From assembly GCA_023663505.1 (NCBI GenBank), contig JAMPHH010000001.1:72511-136510 (forward strand): a stretch of 64,000 nt of DNA. Direction: 5' to 3'. Each line of letters begins with the position of its first letter. Position 1 is the stretch's first letter. The translations under genes were made by a program, and so were the position numbers. The notes beneath the pieces are model-generated. The model was given only the letters and a program-made list of their open reading frames with translations, had not been told where the DNA came from and made no database searches. Shown piece by piece: positions 33,701 to 42,219 of the stretch. This stretch comes from Muribaculum sp. GTDB taxonomy: Bacteria; Bacillota; Clostridia; Lachnospirales; Lachnospiraceae.

Positions 33701-35190
33701 TGGCGGTGGATAATCTGCGGGATTCGGATTATGTAGGTGTGTTGACCTTTGACGATGAATATGACTGGCAGGTGGGGATTCAGCAGGTTGAGGACAGAGA
33801 GGCTATCAAGGCTGATATCAAGGCAATTGCCGAGGGCGGCGGGACAACGATCAAGCCCGCGCTGCAGGAAGCGTGTGATGCCCTTGCGGAATGCGAGGCG
33901 TCTGTCAAGCATGTGGTGCTTCTCACGGACGGCATGGGGGAGACTACGGATTTCAAGGACGTGATCAGCGCCTATACGGATAATGGGATCACACTGTCAA
34001 CGGTGGCAGTTGGAAACGGGTCGGATACACAGCTGTTAAAGCGTCTTGCGGATAACTGTGGAGGAAGATATTATTATTCCGATATTTCCAGTGACATTCC
34101 CAAGATCTTTGCCCAGGAGGTCTTTCTGGGAGGCGACAGCTATATTCAAAACGGGGAATTTGCCCTGTCCGTGAGGGGAGGACATGAGCTGACCTCCAAT
34201 CTCTTTGCGGATGGCTGGCCTATGCTGTACGGATATGTTTCCTCTACGCCAAAGACGGCGTCCAGTCCGGTGATCGTCTCGGCGGACAAGGAGGATCCGA
34301 TCCTCACGGTCTGGCAGTACGGGCTTGGACGGACTGTTGCGTGGAACAGTGACGTGACAGGAGAGTGGAGCGGTCCCTTCGTGGGCAGGGAGGATTATGT
34401 CCAGATGTGGAAGCGCATCGTGGATTATTCCACAGGCAATGTCAACATGGGTGAGGACAGCGTGGACGTGGTGACGGCAGGGGAGTTGACCGAGCTGGTC
34501 TATCAGACAAGTGATTATGGAAACGAGACGGAGATTCTGGCGACAGTGATAGACCCGCAGGGCGATGCAAGCGAGGTCAAGCTTCACGCCACGGCGCCGG
34601 GCAGGTATGAGGCGGATCTTTCTACCGCCCAGACGGGGCTTTATCACTTTAATATACGCCGCACCGAGGGCGGAGAGATTCAAAGCTATATGACCACGGC
34701 AGCGGCGGTGCAGTTCTCGGATGAGTACAAGTTCGACGTGAGCACGGCGGCATATCTGAGCTTTGTGGAGCGGTATGGGCGTATGATCACTCCAAGCGAC
34801 GATATTTGGACCAAGATAGACACTGTGGCGAGGGGGAAAATCGCCCTGACCAACTGGCTGTTAGGCTTGGCGATCTGCCTGTTCCTGTTGGATGTGGCGA
34901 TGCGGAGGTTCCAATATGTGCCTAAGTGGAAGCCTGCGTTTGCAGGGGGAAGACAGACCGGAACAGACGCGACGCATGTTGCGGTCTCCAATAGGGAGAA
35001 CGCCGTCAATGCTGTGGGAGCTTCTGAAAGCAGGACACAGCAGGAAGCTCAAGAGCAAAGCGTGAGGGTGCAGGCTGAAACAAAGCGAAAGCAGAGGGAG
35101 AAGGTGCACAGAAAGCCGAAGCGGGAGGAACAGACCTTGGATACCTCACAGCTGCTTAGAAAGAAGGACGATCGAAATACGGGGCCGTAA
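30700..35190 (+). CDS. Giant membrane-anchored multi-VWA protein (BatA-like fusion)
   Basis: A 1496-residue protein. Residues 1-85 are a BatA-type N terminus with two helices (LFFLAAVPIIIILYLL; LQILIVGLLVISLMAPF). A first VWA domain begins at about 88 (ILLIDTSGSM, full DxSxS). Two further helices at about 567-615 (FMAIALALLVVEWIVYV; LCVVLALLGLRI) precede a second VWA (TIFVVDLSNSNE, near 628). Next come a beta-domain pair and a glutamine-amidotransferase-like segment (GFVCCGGEDSFALGGY, near 930), leading straight into a third VWA (MVIDHSGSMLMGSSK, near 970). A last helix at about 1385 leaves a charged cytoplasmic tail. It looks like two BatA-like proteins joined end to end. The stop codon lies in the loop of the terminator. 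Confidence 0.85.
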   Translation: MIFESLWPLFFLAAVPIIIILYLLKPKGVDHLMSSNLLWRKLLKNEQSRTFFEKFVHNILMYLQILIVGLLVISLMAPFIRADGQGGGRKILLIDTSGSMQHVGASGKSRLEEALQQACDYVRGEGDTPFCVVTADLAGVNLLAVDIADPESLVQTLQGITCSDSGGSLAAAQGILDTLVGNEAGSMADLIVYTDGAGAAEFEELHVGADKELHVVGEAVSNVANDYTVFTAREDGLYDVMVSMTNHSDEAVSLDVGLYDGEKLIGLTQAKLEASESRMCLFEGIDWQGQTLSSRLSGFSFAGQAGTSDSLEADNVSETVKSRGNLIDGLLVGDGNTFIEKAYSAVTGAGLTKAETDIAAAEGAYNVVIYDAGQTPQYARGSLLIFGDARGESTEQLENVVLDMTNCDLTSGLSGFTIGVNNAYCFTPPEGAQSFLEYDGKCVGYYGERDGKKEVVVGFDIRESDFPLRAEFPVFLANAMIYLSDTSWLATNVYYAGEEIALQPWAEPDRSSMVSRPAKAGLYQVGNEAYQEPYVVRFQTITESEGRAVAESVASSGEAQLQRVKRTLRNLFMAIALALLVVEWIVYVRQMRYRGKFYLAVRAVVTLCVVLALLGLRIPWGNNNTATIFVVDLSNSNEEHLQEVGDYLKGAVARMPAGNAFGIVTFGKDTLVEQFLTTEKYYGGLMTLPEKSATNFEEAVSRALTMIPGGSNGRIVMLTDGKETRGDIHNMAQALTSSQAEFLTLLYEDEVTDDAYIENVTLPAYLHPGDKYSITVLVASNYETDADIVLYNGTSKTAANDVHLNKGSNRFVFSAQVSEEMDNGAMESLRVQVVAPGDSCEENDSFSAYSVVEAVPRVLIVSGMETNVSGFASVLSAAGCDYSSVSALNAPDDINTMLDYKSIILVDTYIDDLPKGFLDNLDTYVKDYGCGFVCCGGEDSFALGGYRDTVLETVLPVDMELRGVDEMPSMAMVMVIDHSGSMLMGSSKISNLDIAIRAATVAVDNLRDSDYVGVLTFDDEYDWQVGIQQVEDREAIKADIKAIAEGGGTTIKPALQEACDALAECEASVKHVVLLTDGMGETTDFKDVISAYTDNGITLSTVAVGNGSDTQLLKRLADNCGGRYYYSDISSDIPKIFAQEVFLGGDSYIQNGEFALSVRGGHELTSNLFADGWPMLYGYVSSTPKTASSPVIVSADKEDPILTVWQYGLGRTVAWNSDVTGEWSGPFVGREDYVQMWKRIVDYSTGNVNMGEDSVDVVTAGELTELVYQTSDYGNETEILATVIDPQGDASEVKLHATAPGRYEADLSTAQTGLYHFNIRRTEGGEIQSYMTTAAAVQFSDEYKFDVSTAAYLSFVERYGRMITPSDDIWTKIDTVARGKIALTNWLLGLAICLFLLDVAMRRFQYVPKWKPAFAGGRQTGTDATHVAVSNRENAVNAVGASESRTQQEAQEQSVRVQAETKRKQREKVHRKPKREEQTLDTSQLLRKKDDRNTGP

Positions 35191-35201
35191 GGCCCCGTTT
35201 T
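35180..35201 (+). terminator. Terminator of the MoxR-VWA operon
   Basis: CGGGGCC-gtaa-GGCCCCG followed by TTTT, a perfect 7-pair stem. The TAA stop codon of the VWA gene is in the loop (35188-35190). Confidence 0.9.
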
Positions 35202-35221
35202 GAGTGTAAATCCATATTAGT

Positions 35222-36319
35222 CTAGGTTAGCGGATTCCAACCGTCAAGCACCTTCTCCATGGTGTATTCCGCCGCCTGCGCGTCCGTGAGCTGGCAGGAG
35301 AAATCCGCCCGCTTATCGGGGGCGGCGCCGGGACCGTAGGAAGCGTGCTCGGCGTAGCGGAAGTGCCCATGAGTCTTGCCCCAGTCCTTCCACCCGAGAG
35401 GATGGATATGCGCGCCCAGTTCACAGCTTAGGAACACGGTCTTGGCGTATTCTCTCCACGGTCTTCCGAGGTAGATCGTGTGGGGAGGACAGTCGCTGGT
35501 GAGACGGCAATTGCGGAATACATAGCCGTAGGGGACGTCCTCATAGGTGGAAGCCGCCGTAACATAGCCATAGATCACCTCGTCATCAGGACTCTCGGGA
35601 GGCTTTCTGTCGCCGGGCATTTTGGAGAAAATCTCACAGCCCTCAAACCATGCGGTGGCGCTCCCGAAGATAAAGTCCACATCTCCCTGTATAAAGCAAT
35701 TGCGGTACAGATGCCTGCCCAAGGTTCTCGCCTTGAACTCCCCGGGACCCTTAAAGCCGCCGGGCTGAGCTTCCTTTTGGGGAAGCGGGGCGGTGAACAG
35801 GGTGTCCTGACTTCCCAAGAGACGGCAATTCTCAAAATAGCAGCGGTCGGCGTCCACATAGAGCGCGAGAGCCTGCCCTACCGTGTGACCGAAGCCGGCA
35901 TCGTTTTGAAATGTGATATTGCGGGCGGTAAAATCAGGCGCGTCAATACGCACGGAGGCGGTGCGGAAGGTGCCGCGCTTCTCGCCGTTCTCCATAATCT
36001 CGGCGGCGCCAAGGCCATAGACGATCACCGTGCTGTCACGGTCTTCCCCGAGCATGGTCACCCGGGGACGGGAGATTGTCAGCCGTTCCCGATAGGTGCC
36101 GTTCCCGATATGTATCACGATCGGTCTGATATCCCATTCGGGGGCGGGATATACCTTGTCCTGCAAGCCGTCCGACACCTCTGCGGGCAGCGGCTCAAGC
36201 TGTTCCATCGCCTCTAAGCATTCCGTTATGGTGGAGTAATTAGTCTTGTCGGGAGGGCAAGCCTTACAGTTTACATAAAGCTGCAGAGCATTTTCTGGTA
36301 CCTTCATGCTTGTATTCAT
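35222..36319 (-). CDS. Pectin methylesterase (CE8)
   Basis: A 365-residue CE8 esterase that removes methyl groups from galacturonan. Family blocks in order: ARNITFQNDAG (about 139), GQALALYVDADRCYFENCRL with the conserved Gln (about 153), LGSQDTLF (Gln and Asp region, about 173), GDVDFIFGSATAWFEG with the catalytic Asp (about 218), and YLGRPWREYAKTVF with the conserved Arg and Trp (about 287). No signal peptide is visible, so like the GH28 enzyme it probably works inside on imported oligomers. An AAGGAAAAAG site lies upstream of ATG 36319. The gene converges with the VWA operon terminator. Confidence 0.93.
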   Translation of the reverse strand: MNTSMKVPENALQLYVNCKACPPDKTNYSTITECLEAMEQLEPLPAEVSDGLQDKVYPAPEWDIRPIVIHIGNGTYRERLTISRPRVTMLGEDRDSTVIVYGLGAAEIMENGEKRGTFRTASVRIDAPDFTARNITFQNDAGFGHTVGQALALYVDADRCYFENCRLLGSQDTLFTAPLPQKEAQPGGFKGPGEFKARTLGRHLYRNCFIQGDVDFIFGSATAWFEGCEIFSKMPGDRKPPESPDDEVIYGYVTAASTYEDVPYGYVFRNCRLTSDCPPHTIYLGRPWREYAKTVFLSCELGAHIHPLGWKDWGKTHGHFRYAEHASYGPGAAPDKRADFSCQLTDAQAAEYTMEKVLDGWNPLT

Positions 36320-36460
36320 TCTCAGCTTTTTCCTTTCTTTGTCAATAACCCCGCTGTAAGCAACAAAGTCAAATGCATCGCCCCGACTAATTGCTCGCGG
36401 GAATAAAGAGGTCTGCCGCCGAAATGACAGCAGACCGAATGAGTCAACAGCAGCCTTTCA

Positions 36461-37549
36461 TCACAGCAATTCCACAATTTTCAGATCGGGGAAGTCTGCC
36501 AGATTGACATAATCATTGCCGCACTGTACCATGGGTCTCGAGAGCTTGTCTTTGTTGATAAAAATAATCTCCGCCTCGCGTCCGTCGCTTAGCAGACAGC
36601 GGTTCTGGATGTAGGTGTTGACCACGTTCTCGAGGAAAATGAGCAAATACCCTACGTCATATTTCTGGAAGCCGTCCTCCTCAAAGCTTTCGATGACGCG
36701 GAAAGGACACAGCGCCTCCCTGTACGATCTGGGGGCAGTCATGGCGTCATAAACGTCAGCAATCGCCACAATGCGGGCATAGGGATCGATCTGATCGCCT
36801 GACAGATGCATGGGATAACCGCTTCCGTCATTGCGCTCATGATGCATCAGGGCGGCATTACAGATCTGTTCGTCAATATTCTGCTCCTGCAGAAGCTGAT
36901 AGCCCAAGATGGGGTGCTTCTGTATCAGGGCGTACTCGCTGGGGCTGAGCTTTCCGGGCTTCGTGATGATGGCATGGGGAATCATCAGCTTGCCGATATC
37001 GTGGAACAGACCACATGCCGTCGCCATCTCTACCTGATCGGGGGGGAGCTTCAGCCATCCGGCGAGCACATTGCAGACCAGTCCCACGTTCATACAATGG
37101 GCAAATGTGGAATCGTCATATTCCCTCATATTCTGCAGCATGTCCAGAATGCCGATCTGCCCCTTGCCTCCGGCGATCATATCCAGTGAATTGTGGAGCA
37201 GGGTAGTTACATCAAGCTCCAGATTGCGCTCCGCCACGCCGTTTAGAGCATCCTTGAAATGATCCACGTTCAACTCGTAGTCGGCTTTAAACTTCTTGAA
37301 GACCGGCGAGTTCTGCACCCTCGCGGAATAGGAGGGCGCCTTCGCCTCGGGAGCGGCGCTCACCATATCGGAGGTCTCCTCCTTGGCGTCCTCCACAAAA
37401 ACGGTGAGAATCCCGTATAAATCCAGCTTTGTGATTAAATTGTCCGTAAGCACTGTCCCCTGTGACATGACCAGCTGGCGGTCAAAGCTCAGCACATCCT
37501 CCGCAACCACCATGCCGGGGAGCAATTGCAATGTAGATAGTCTTTTCAT
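36461..37549 (-). CDS. HD-GYP domain protein, probable cyclic-di-GMP phosphodiesterase
   Basis: A 362-residue cytoplasmic protein. Residues about 110-300 form an HD-GYP domain: FAHCMNVGLVCNVLAGWL, GLFHDIGKLMIPHAIITKPG (the HD pair), KHPILGYQLL, and ALMHHERNDGSGYP, where the GYP triad is intact (HERNDGSGYP). The N-terminal 100 residues (MKRLSTLQLLPGMVVAEDVL) are a typical DUF3391-like pre-domain. HD-GYP proteins hydrolyse cyclic di-GMP, consistent with a motile host. ATG 37549 with a GAGGA site is chosen over 37636, because the promoter would start transcription near 37638, leaving the latter almost leaderless. Confidence 0.9.
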   Translation of the reverse strand: MKRLSTLQLLPGMVVAEDVLSFDRQLVMSQGTVLTDNLITKLDLYGILTVFVEDAKEETSDMVSAAPEAKAPSYSARVQNSPVFKKFKADYELNVDHFKDALNGVAERNLELDVTTLLHNSLDMIAGGKGQIGILDMLQNMREYDDSTFAHCMNVGLVCNVLAGWLKLPPDQVEMATACGLFHDIGKLMIPHAIITKPGKLSPSEYALIQKHPILGYQLLQEQNIDEQICNAALMHHERNDGSGYPMHLSGDQIDPYARIVAIADVYDAMTAPRSYREALCPFRVIESFEEDGFQKYDVGYLLIFLENVVNTYIQNRCLLSDGREAEIIFINKDKLSRPMVQCGNDYVNLADFPDLKIVELL

Positions 37550-37644
37550 AAAATCCTCATTTCCGAGTGACCTCAGAGCTATTTGCTTTCGCTCAGAGAC
37601 AAATAGCCATGTAAAAAAATTTATATCGCTTGTCATTCACATCT

Positions 37645-37674
37645 ATTATACTGATTAGAGCAAGGGTATGTCAA
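37645..37674 (-). promoter_or_regulatory. Promoter of the HD-GYP gene
   Basis: On the minus strand a perfect TTGACA and a perfect TATAAT are separated by 18 bases. The leader to ATG 37549 is about 90 bases. Confidence 0.8.
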
Positions 37675-37759
37675 TTTCAAATTAGACAATTTTTTGCAGT
37701 CAGGCTGATCATTTTACACAAACTTTATAATTTATTCACAGCTTCCTTAGAATGAGTGG

Positions 37760-37788
37760 TTGAATCTGCACGACAAATCTGTTAAAAT
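37760..37788 (+). promoter_or_regulatory. Promoter of secA
   Basis: TTGAAT and TAAAAT are separated by 17 bases; the start would be near 37796, about 93 bases before ATG 37889. Confidence 0.65.
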
Positions 37789-37888
37789 ATTCTGTGAGCT
37801 GTGTGAAGGCAGGGCGATATAGAGCCGGGCACACAGTAAATTCGCGCGGATAAAAAGCGGAAACAGCGCAGATTGGTTAGGAAAAAAC

Positions 37889-40453
37889 ATGAAATTAATT
37901 GAAAAGGTATTTGGTACTCACAGCAGCAGAGAGCTTAAACGAATCGAGCCGCTGGTGGACAAGATCGAGACATTGCGTTCCACGATGCAGGAGCTCTCGG
38001 ATGACGAGCTCCGCGGGAAGACGGCAGAATATAAAAAGAGACTGACGGAAGGGGAGACCTTGGACGATCTGCTCCCGGAAGCCTTTGCCACGGTGCGGGA
38101 GGCCGCGAAGCGCGTGCTGAACATGGAGCATTATCGGGTGCAGCTGATCGGAGGAATCATTCTCCATCAGGGGCGTATCGCCGAGATGCGCACAGGTGAA
38201 GGTAAGACCTTGGTGTCCACGCTGCCCGCCTATCTGAACGCCTTGGAGGGCAAGGGTGTCCATGTGGTGACGGTGAATGACTATCTGGCGAAGCGTGACG
38301 CCGAGTGGATGGGGCAGGTGCATGAATTCCTTGGACTCAAGGTGGGTGTGGTCTTAAACAGTATGACCAGTGAGGAGAGACAGGCTGCCTACAATTGTGA
38401 CATCACCTATGTCACCAACAACGAGCTTGGGTTTGACTATCTGCGTGACAACATGGTGATCTATAAGGAGCAGCTGGTGCTCAGGGATCTACATTATGCC
38501 ATTATCGACGAGGTGGACTCGGTGCTGATCGACGAGGCGAGAACCCCCTTGATCATTTCAGGACAGAGCGGGAAGTCCACTGCCCTGTACGATGCCTGCG
38601 ATATCCTGGCAAGACAGCTAAAGCGCGGTGACGATATCAAGGAGCTATCCAAGATGGACGCCATCATGGGAGTGGTGCAGGAGGAGAATGGTGACTTTAT
38701 CGTCAATGAAAAGGACAAGGTCATCAATCTGACGGCTGCGGGCGTGGAGAAGGTGGAGAAATTCTTCCATATAGAGAACTTTGCGGATCCCGAGAATCTG
38801 GAGATTCAGCACAATATCATACTTGCGCTCAGAGCGCACAATCTGATGTTTCGAGATCAGGACTATGTGGTGAAGGATGATCAGGTGTTGATCGTGGACG
38901 AGTTCACGGGACGTATCATGCCCGGGAGACGATACTCGGACGGCTTGCATCAGGCGATCGAGGCGAAGGAGCATGTAAAGGTGAAGCGGGAGAGCAAGAC
39001 TCTCGCAACCATCACCTTCCAGAACTTCTTTAATTTATTTGAGAAAAAGAGCGGCATGACCGGTACGGCGCTCACGGAGGAGAGCGAGTTCCGTGAGATC
39101 TATGGCATGGACGTGGTGGAGATCCCTACCAACAAGCCTGTCATTCGTAAGGATCTGCAGGACTCCGTGTATAAGACCAAGGCGGAGAAGCTGAACGCCA
39201 TCGCAGAGGCGGTGGAGGAAGCTCACGCGAAGGGACAGCCTGTGCTGGTGGGCACGATTGCGATTGACGCGAGTGAGGAGATCAGCCGTATGCTGCAAAA
39301 GCGCGGGATTCAGCACAAGGTGCTGAACGCGAAGTTCCACGAGATGGAGGCCGAGATCGTGGCGGACGCCGGTATCCACGGGGCGGTGACGATCGCCACG
39401 AACATGGCGGGTCGTGGTACGGATATCAAGCTCGACGATGAGGCGAGAGCCGCAGGCGGGCTTAAGATCATCGGCACTGAGCGGCATGAGTCCAGACGTA
39501 TCGACAATCAGCTGCGCGGACGTTCCGGACGTCAGGGGGATCCCGGCGAGTCCAAGTTCTATATCTCTCTGCAGGACGATCTGATGAGGCGTTTCGGCTC
39601 CGAGCGTCTGATCAACATGTTTAACGCTTTGGGGATTCCCGAGGGACAGGAGATTGAGCACAAGGCGCTGACCAATGCCATCGAGACCGCCCAGAAAAAG
39701 ATTGAGAACAATAACTTTGGCATCCGTAAAAATCTGCTTGAATATGACCGCGTCATGAGTGAGCAGAGGGAGATCATTTATGAGGAACGCCGCCGAGTGC
39801 TCAACGGCGAGAGCATGAGGGATTACATCTACAAGATGCTCACGGATATCACGGAGAATTGCGTGGATATCTGTATCAATGACGATATGGGCAAGGAGGA
39901 CTGGGACTATAACGAGCTGAATACTTTATTGCTGCCCACGATTCCCTTACAGCCCGTGACTGCCGAGCGCGTGCAGAAGGGCAAGAAGAACAGCCTGAAG
40001 CAGCAGCTCAAGGAGGAGGCTGTGAAGCTTTACGAGGCGAAGGAGGCGGAATTCCCCGAGCCCGAGGCAATCCGTGAGCTGGAGCGCGTGATTTTATTAA
40101 AGGTGATAGACCGCAAGTGGATGGATCACATTGACGATATGGATCAGTTACGGCAGGGAATCGGTCTGCAGGCATACGGACAGAGAGACCCCGTGGTCGA
40201 GTATAAAATGAACGGTTACGAGATGTTTGACGAGATGACTCAGAACATCAAGGAGGAGACCGTGCGGCTTCTGCTACACATCAGGGTGGAGCAGAAGGTG
40301 GAGCGCGAGCAGGTGGCTAAGGTCACTGGCACCAACAAGGATGAAACGCTGCAGAAGGGACCAAAGAAAAGGGATAATGCCAAGATCTACCCGAATGACC
40401 CCTGTCCCTGTGGAAGCGGTAAGAAGTATAAGCAGTGCCATGGTAGGCGGTAA
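37889..40453 (+). CDS. secA: Preprotein translocase ATPase SecA
   Basis: An 854-residue SecA, the motor of the SecYEG channel, of normal length. Walker A lies in [20 protein letters not shown] (about residue 100), the DEAD motif in [18 protein letters not shown] (about 205), and the second nucleotide domain in [14 protein letters not shown] (about 505) and [20 protein letters not shown]. The C terminus keeps the zinc-binding tail [14 protein letters not shown] (838-851). The N-terminal [20 protein letters not shown] is typical. It is preceded by its own promoter. Confidence 0.98.
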   Translation: MKLIEKVFGTHSSRELKRIEPLVDKIETLRSTMQELSDDELRGKTAEYKKRLTEGETLDDLLPEAFATVREAAKRVLNMEHYRVQLIGGIILHQGRIAEMRTGEGKTLVSTLPAYLNALEGKGVHVVTVNDYLAKRDAEWMGQVHEFLGLKVGVVLNSMTSEERQAAYNCDITYVTNNELGFDYLRDNMVIYKEQLVLRDLHYAIIDEVDSVLIDEARTPLIISGQSGKSTALYDACDILARQLKRGDDIKELSKMDAIMGVVQEENGDFIVNEKDKVINLTAAGVEKVEKFFHIENFADPENLEIQHNIILALRAHNLMFRDQDYVVKDDQVLIVDEFTGRIMPGRRYSDGLHQAIEAKEHVKVKRESKTLATITFQNFFNLFEKKSGMTGTALTEESEFREIYGMDVVEIPTNKPVIRKDLQDSVYKTKAEKLNAIAEAVEEAHAKGQPVLVGTIAIDASEEISRMLQKRGIQHKVLNAKFHEMEAEIVADAGIHGAVTIATNMAGRGTDIKLDDEARAAGGLKIIGTERHESRRIDNQLRGRSGRQGDPGESKFYISLQDDLMRRFGSERLINMFNALGIPEGQEIEHKALTNAIETAQKKIENNNFGIRKNLLEYDRVMSEQREIIYEERRRVLNGESMRDYIYKMLTDITENCVDICINDDMGKEDWDYNELNTLLLPTIPLQPVTAERVQKGKKNSLKQQLKEEAVKLYEAKEAEFPEPEAIRELERVILLKVIDRKWMDHIDDMDQLRQGIGLQAYGQRDPVVEYKMNGYEMFDEMTQNIKEETVRLLLHIRVEQKVEREQVAKVTGTNKDETLQKGPKKRDNAKIYPNDPCPCGSGKKYKQCHGRR

Positions 40454-40567
40454 TTATATATGTTAAGCAAGCAGTAAAGGACATGAATCATAAAAACGGA
40501 GAATAGAGATGCCTGTGGTAATACAGACAAAGAGTGAATGGTTAATTTGTGGAGGGAGGTATGCACT

Positions 40568-40882
40568 ATGAGCAAATACAATTCATTTAATGTCAATCTC
40601 AATATTCATCCCAATGCACCCAAAGAGGTATGGGACAAGGTACAGAAGATATACGCCGAGATGCCGTATTGGAGCGGATTTATGGAGGGAACGCCCATAT
40701 GGTACGGACCGGGGGACATCATTATCGAGGCGAGTCCGGAGCCCGGCGGTCTGCATTTCTATGCGGAGATGCCGCAGGACGAATGGGAATCGTGGATCTG
40801 TACATTCCGCAACCGGGCGACGGAGGAGCTGGGTTATGAGATCGGGGAGCCGGAGGAGGGATATCCGTTCAGGTTTGTATGA
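40568..40882 (+). CDS. Small hypothetical protein
   Basis: A 104-residue protein with acidic character and many Trp, Tyr and Pro residues (PYWSGFMEGTPIWYGPGD; GLHFYAEMPQDEWESWICTF). No signal peptide, helix or metal motif is evident, and I do not recognise it. GGAGGGAGG precedes ATG 40568 by about ten bases; an overlapping out-of-frame ATG lies at 40561. It follows secA by 114 bases and is not obviously linked in function to secA or prfB. Confidence 0.55.
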   Translation: MSKYNSFNVNLNIHPNAPKEVWDKVQKIYAEMPYWSGFMEGTPIWYGPGDIIIEASPEPGGLHFYAEMPQDEWESWICTFRNRATEELGYEIGEPEEGYPFRFV

Positions 40883-40898
40883 AGAATAAGAGGGTAGA

Positions 40899-40976
40899 TT
40901 GAAAAATCATAGATTTTTCAATCAGAAATTTGTGCTTGCGCCCAAATTTCCGGATTGCGGCAAGAATGAGGATTAG
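40899..40976 (+). repeat. Dispersed modular hairpin repeat, copy B
   Basis: TTGAAAAATC-at-AGATTTTTCAA, then AAATTTGTGC-ttgc-GCCCAAATTT, then ttgcggcaagaatgaggatt. Nearly identical to copy A. It begins 16 bases after the stop of the small gene. Confidence 0.85.
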
Positions 40977-41063
40977 TGTGAAAAATACTTCTAAGGCAGC
41001 AAAAAACGCAGCCTAAGAAGTATTAAGTTTCACACAGGAAAAACGCAAAGGGCAGCGTTTTTC
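40977..41063. promoter_or_regulatory. Two large hairpins before prfB
   Basis: The first (40977-41035) has arms of about 24 bases: TGTGAAA, TACTTCTaaGGC and the matching GCC-taAGAAGTA-TTTCACA. The second (41038-41063) is GAAAAACGC-aaagggca-GCGTTTTTC. They could end upstream transcription or regulate prfB; no T-run directly follows. Confidence 0.6.
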
Positions 41064-41103
41064 ATCCCTATTTGAGCCGCCAGAGGCAGCATGGGGGATT
41101 AGT

Positions 41104-42219
41104 ATGGTAGAATTAGATCAGATGAAAACAGAGGTCACGGGCTATGAGACGATGCTTGCGGAGGTGAAGGCTTCTCTTGATCTGGAGAACAAATCAAAGC
41201 GCATCGAGGAGCTTGAGATGGAGATGGAGGCGCCGGGGTTCTGGGACGATCCGGAGACGTCGAACCGTAAAATGAAAGAGCTGAAAAACATGCAGGACAC
41301 GGTGAAGCTGTGCGGCAAGCTTTCCACCCAGTATGACGATATCCTGACCCTGATCGAGATGGGATATGAGGAAAATGACGATTCCATGGCGGCGGAGATT
41401 CGAGGAGAGCTTGACGAGTTTATCAGCGAGCTGGAGGAGCTGCGAATCGGGACGCTCCTCTCGGGAGAGTACGACAAGAATAACGCTATTTTGAAGTTGA
41501 ACGCTGGCGCGGGCGGGACGGAGAGCTGCGACTGGGCAGGGATGCTGTACCGCATGTATACCCGATGGGCGGAGCGCAAGGGCTTTAGTATCGAGGTGCT
41601 GGATTACTTGGACGGCGACGAGGCGGGGATCAAGTCGGTGACCTTTCAGGTCAACGGGACGAACGCATACGGATATCTTAAGTCGGAGAAGGGGGTTCAC
41701 CGTCTGGTGCGCATTTCGCCCTTCAACGCGCAGGGAAAGCGTCAAACATCCTTTGTGTCTCTGGATGTGATGCCGGATATCGAGGAAGATCTGGATGTGG
41801 AGATTGACGAGAAGGATCTGCGCATTGACACCTATCGAAGCAGCGGCGCAGGCGGTCAGCATATCAACAAGACATCCTCCGCCATCCGTATCACGCATAT
41901 CCCCACGGGAACCGTGGTGCAGTGCCAGAATGAGCGCAGCCAGTTCCAGAACAAGGACAAGGCGATGCAGATGCTGAAGGCGAAGCTATTTCTCTTAAAG
42001 CAGGAAGCCAATGTGGAGAAGCTGTCCGATATCAGAGGTGAGGTGAAGGAGATCGGTTGGGGCAACCAGATACGTTCTTATGTGCTGCAGCCCTATAAGC
42101 TGGTTAAGGATCTGCGCACGGATGTGGAGACGGCAAACGCGGACGCCGTGCTGGACGGCGCACTGGACCCGTTTATCAACGGATATTTAAAGTGGGTGAA
42201 CACGGCGGGGAGTCAATGA
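41104..42219 (+). CDS. prfB: Peptide chain release factor 2
   Basis: A 371-residue RF2 that ends translation at UGA and UAA. RF2 rather than RF1 is shown by the SPF codon-reading tripeptide in RISPFNAQGKRQTSF (about residue 204). The catalytic GGQ is in SSGAGGQHINKTSSAIR (about 249). The whole gene is one continuous frame: the programmed frameshift site common in prfB is absent. The start ATG 41104 has only a weak GGGGGATT site. Its 3' end overlaps the converging DUF975 gene by seven bases. Confidence 0.97.
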   Translation: MVELDQMKTEVTGYETMLAEVKASLDLENKSKRIEELEMEMEAPGFWDDPETSNRKMKELKNMQDTVKLCGKLSTQYDDILTLIEMGYEENDDSMAAEIRGELDEFISELEELRIGTLLSGEYDKNNAILKLNAGAGGTESCDWAGMLYRMYTRWAERKGFSIEVLDYLDGDEAGIKSVTFQVNGTNAYGYLKSEKGVHRLVRISPFNAQGKRQTSFVSLDVMPDIEEDLDVEIDEKDLRIDTYRSSGAGGQHINKTSSAIRITHIPTGTVVQCQNERSQFQNKDKAMQMLKAKLFLLKQEANVEKLSDIRGEVKEIGWGNQIRSYVLQPYKLVKDLRTDVETANADAVLDGALDPFINGYLKWVNTAGSQ

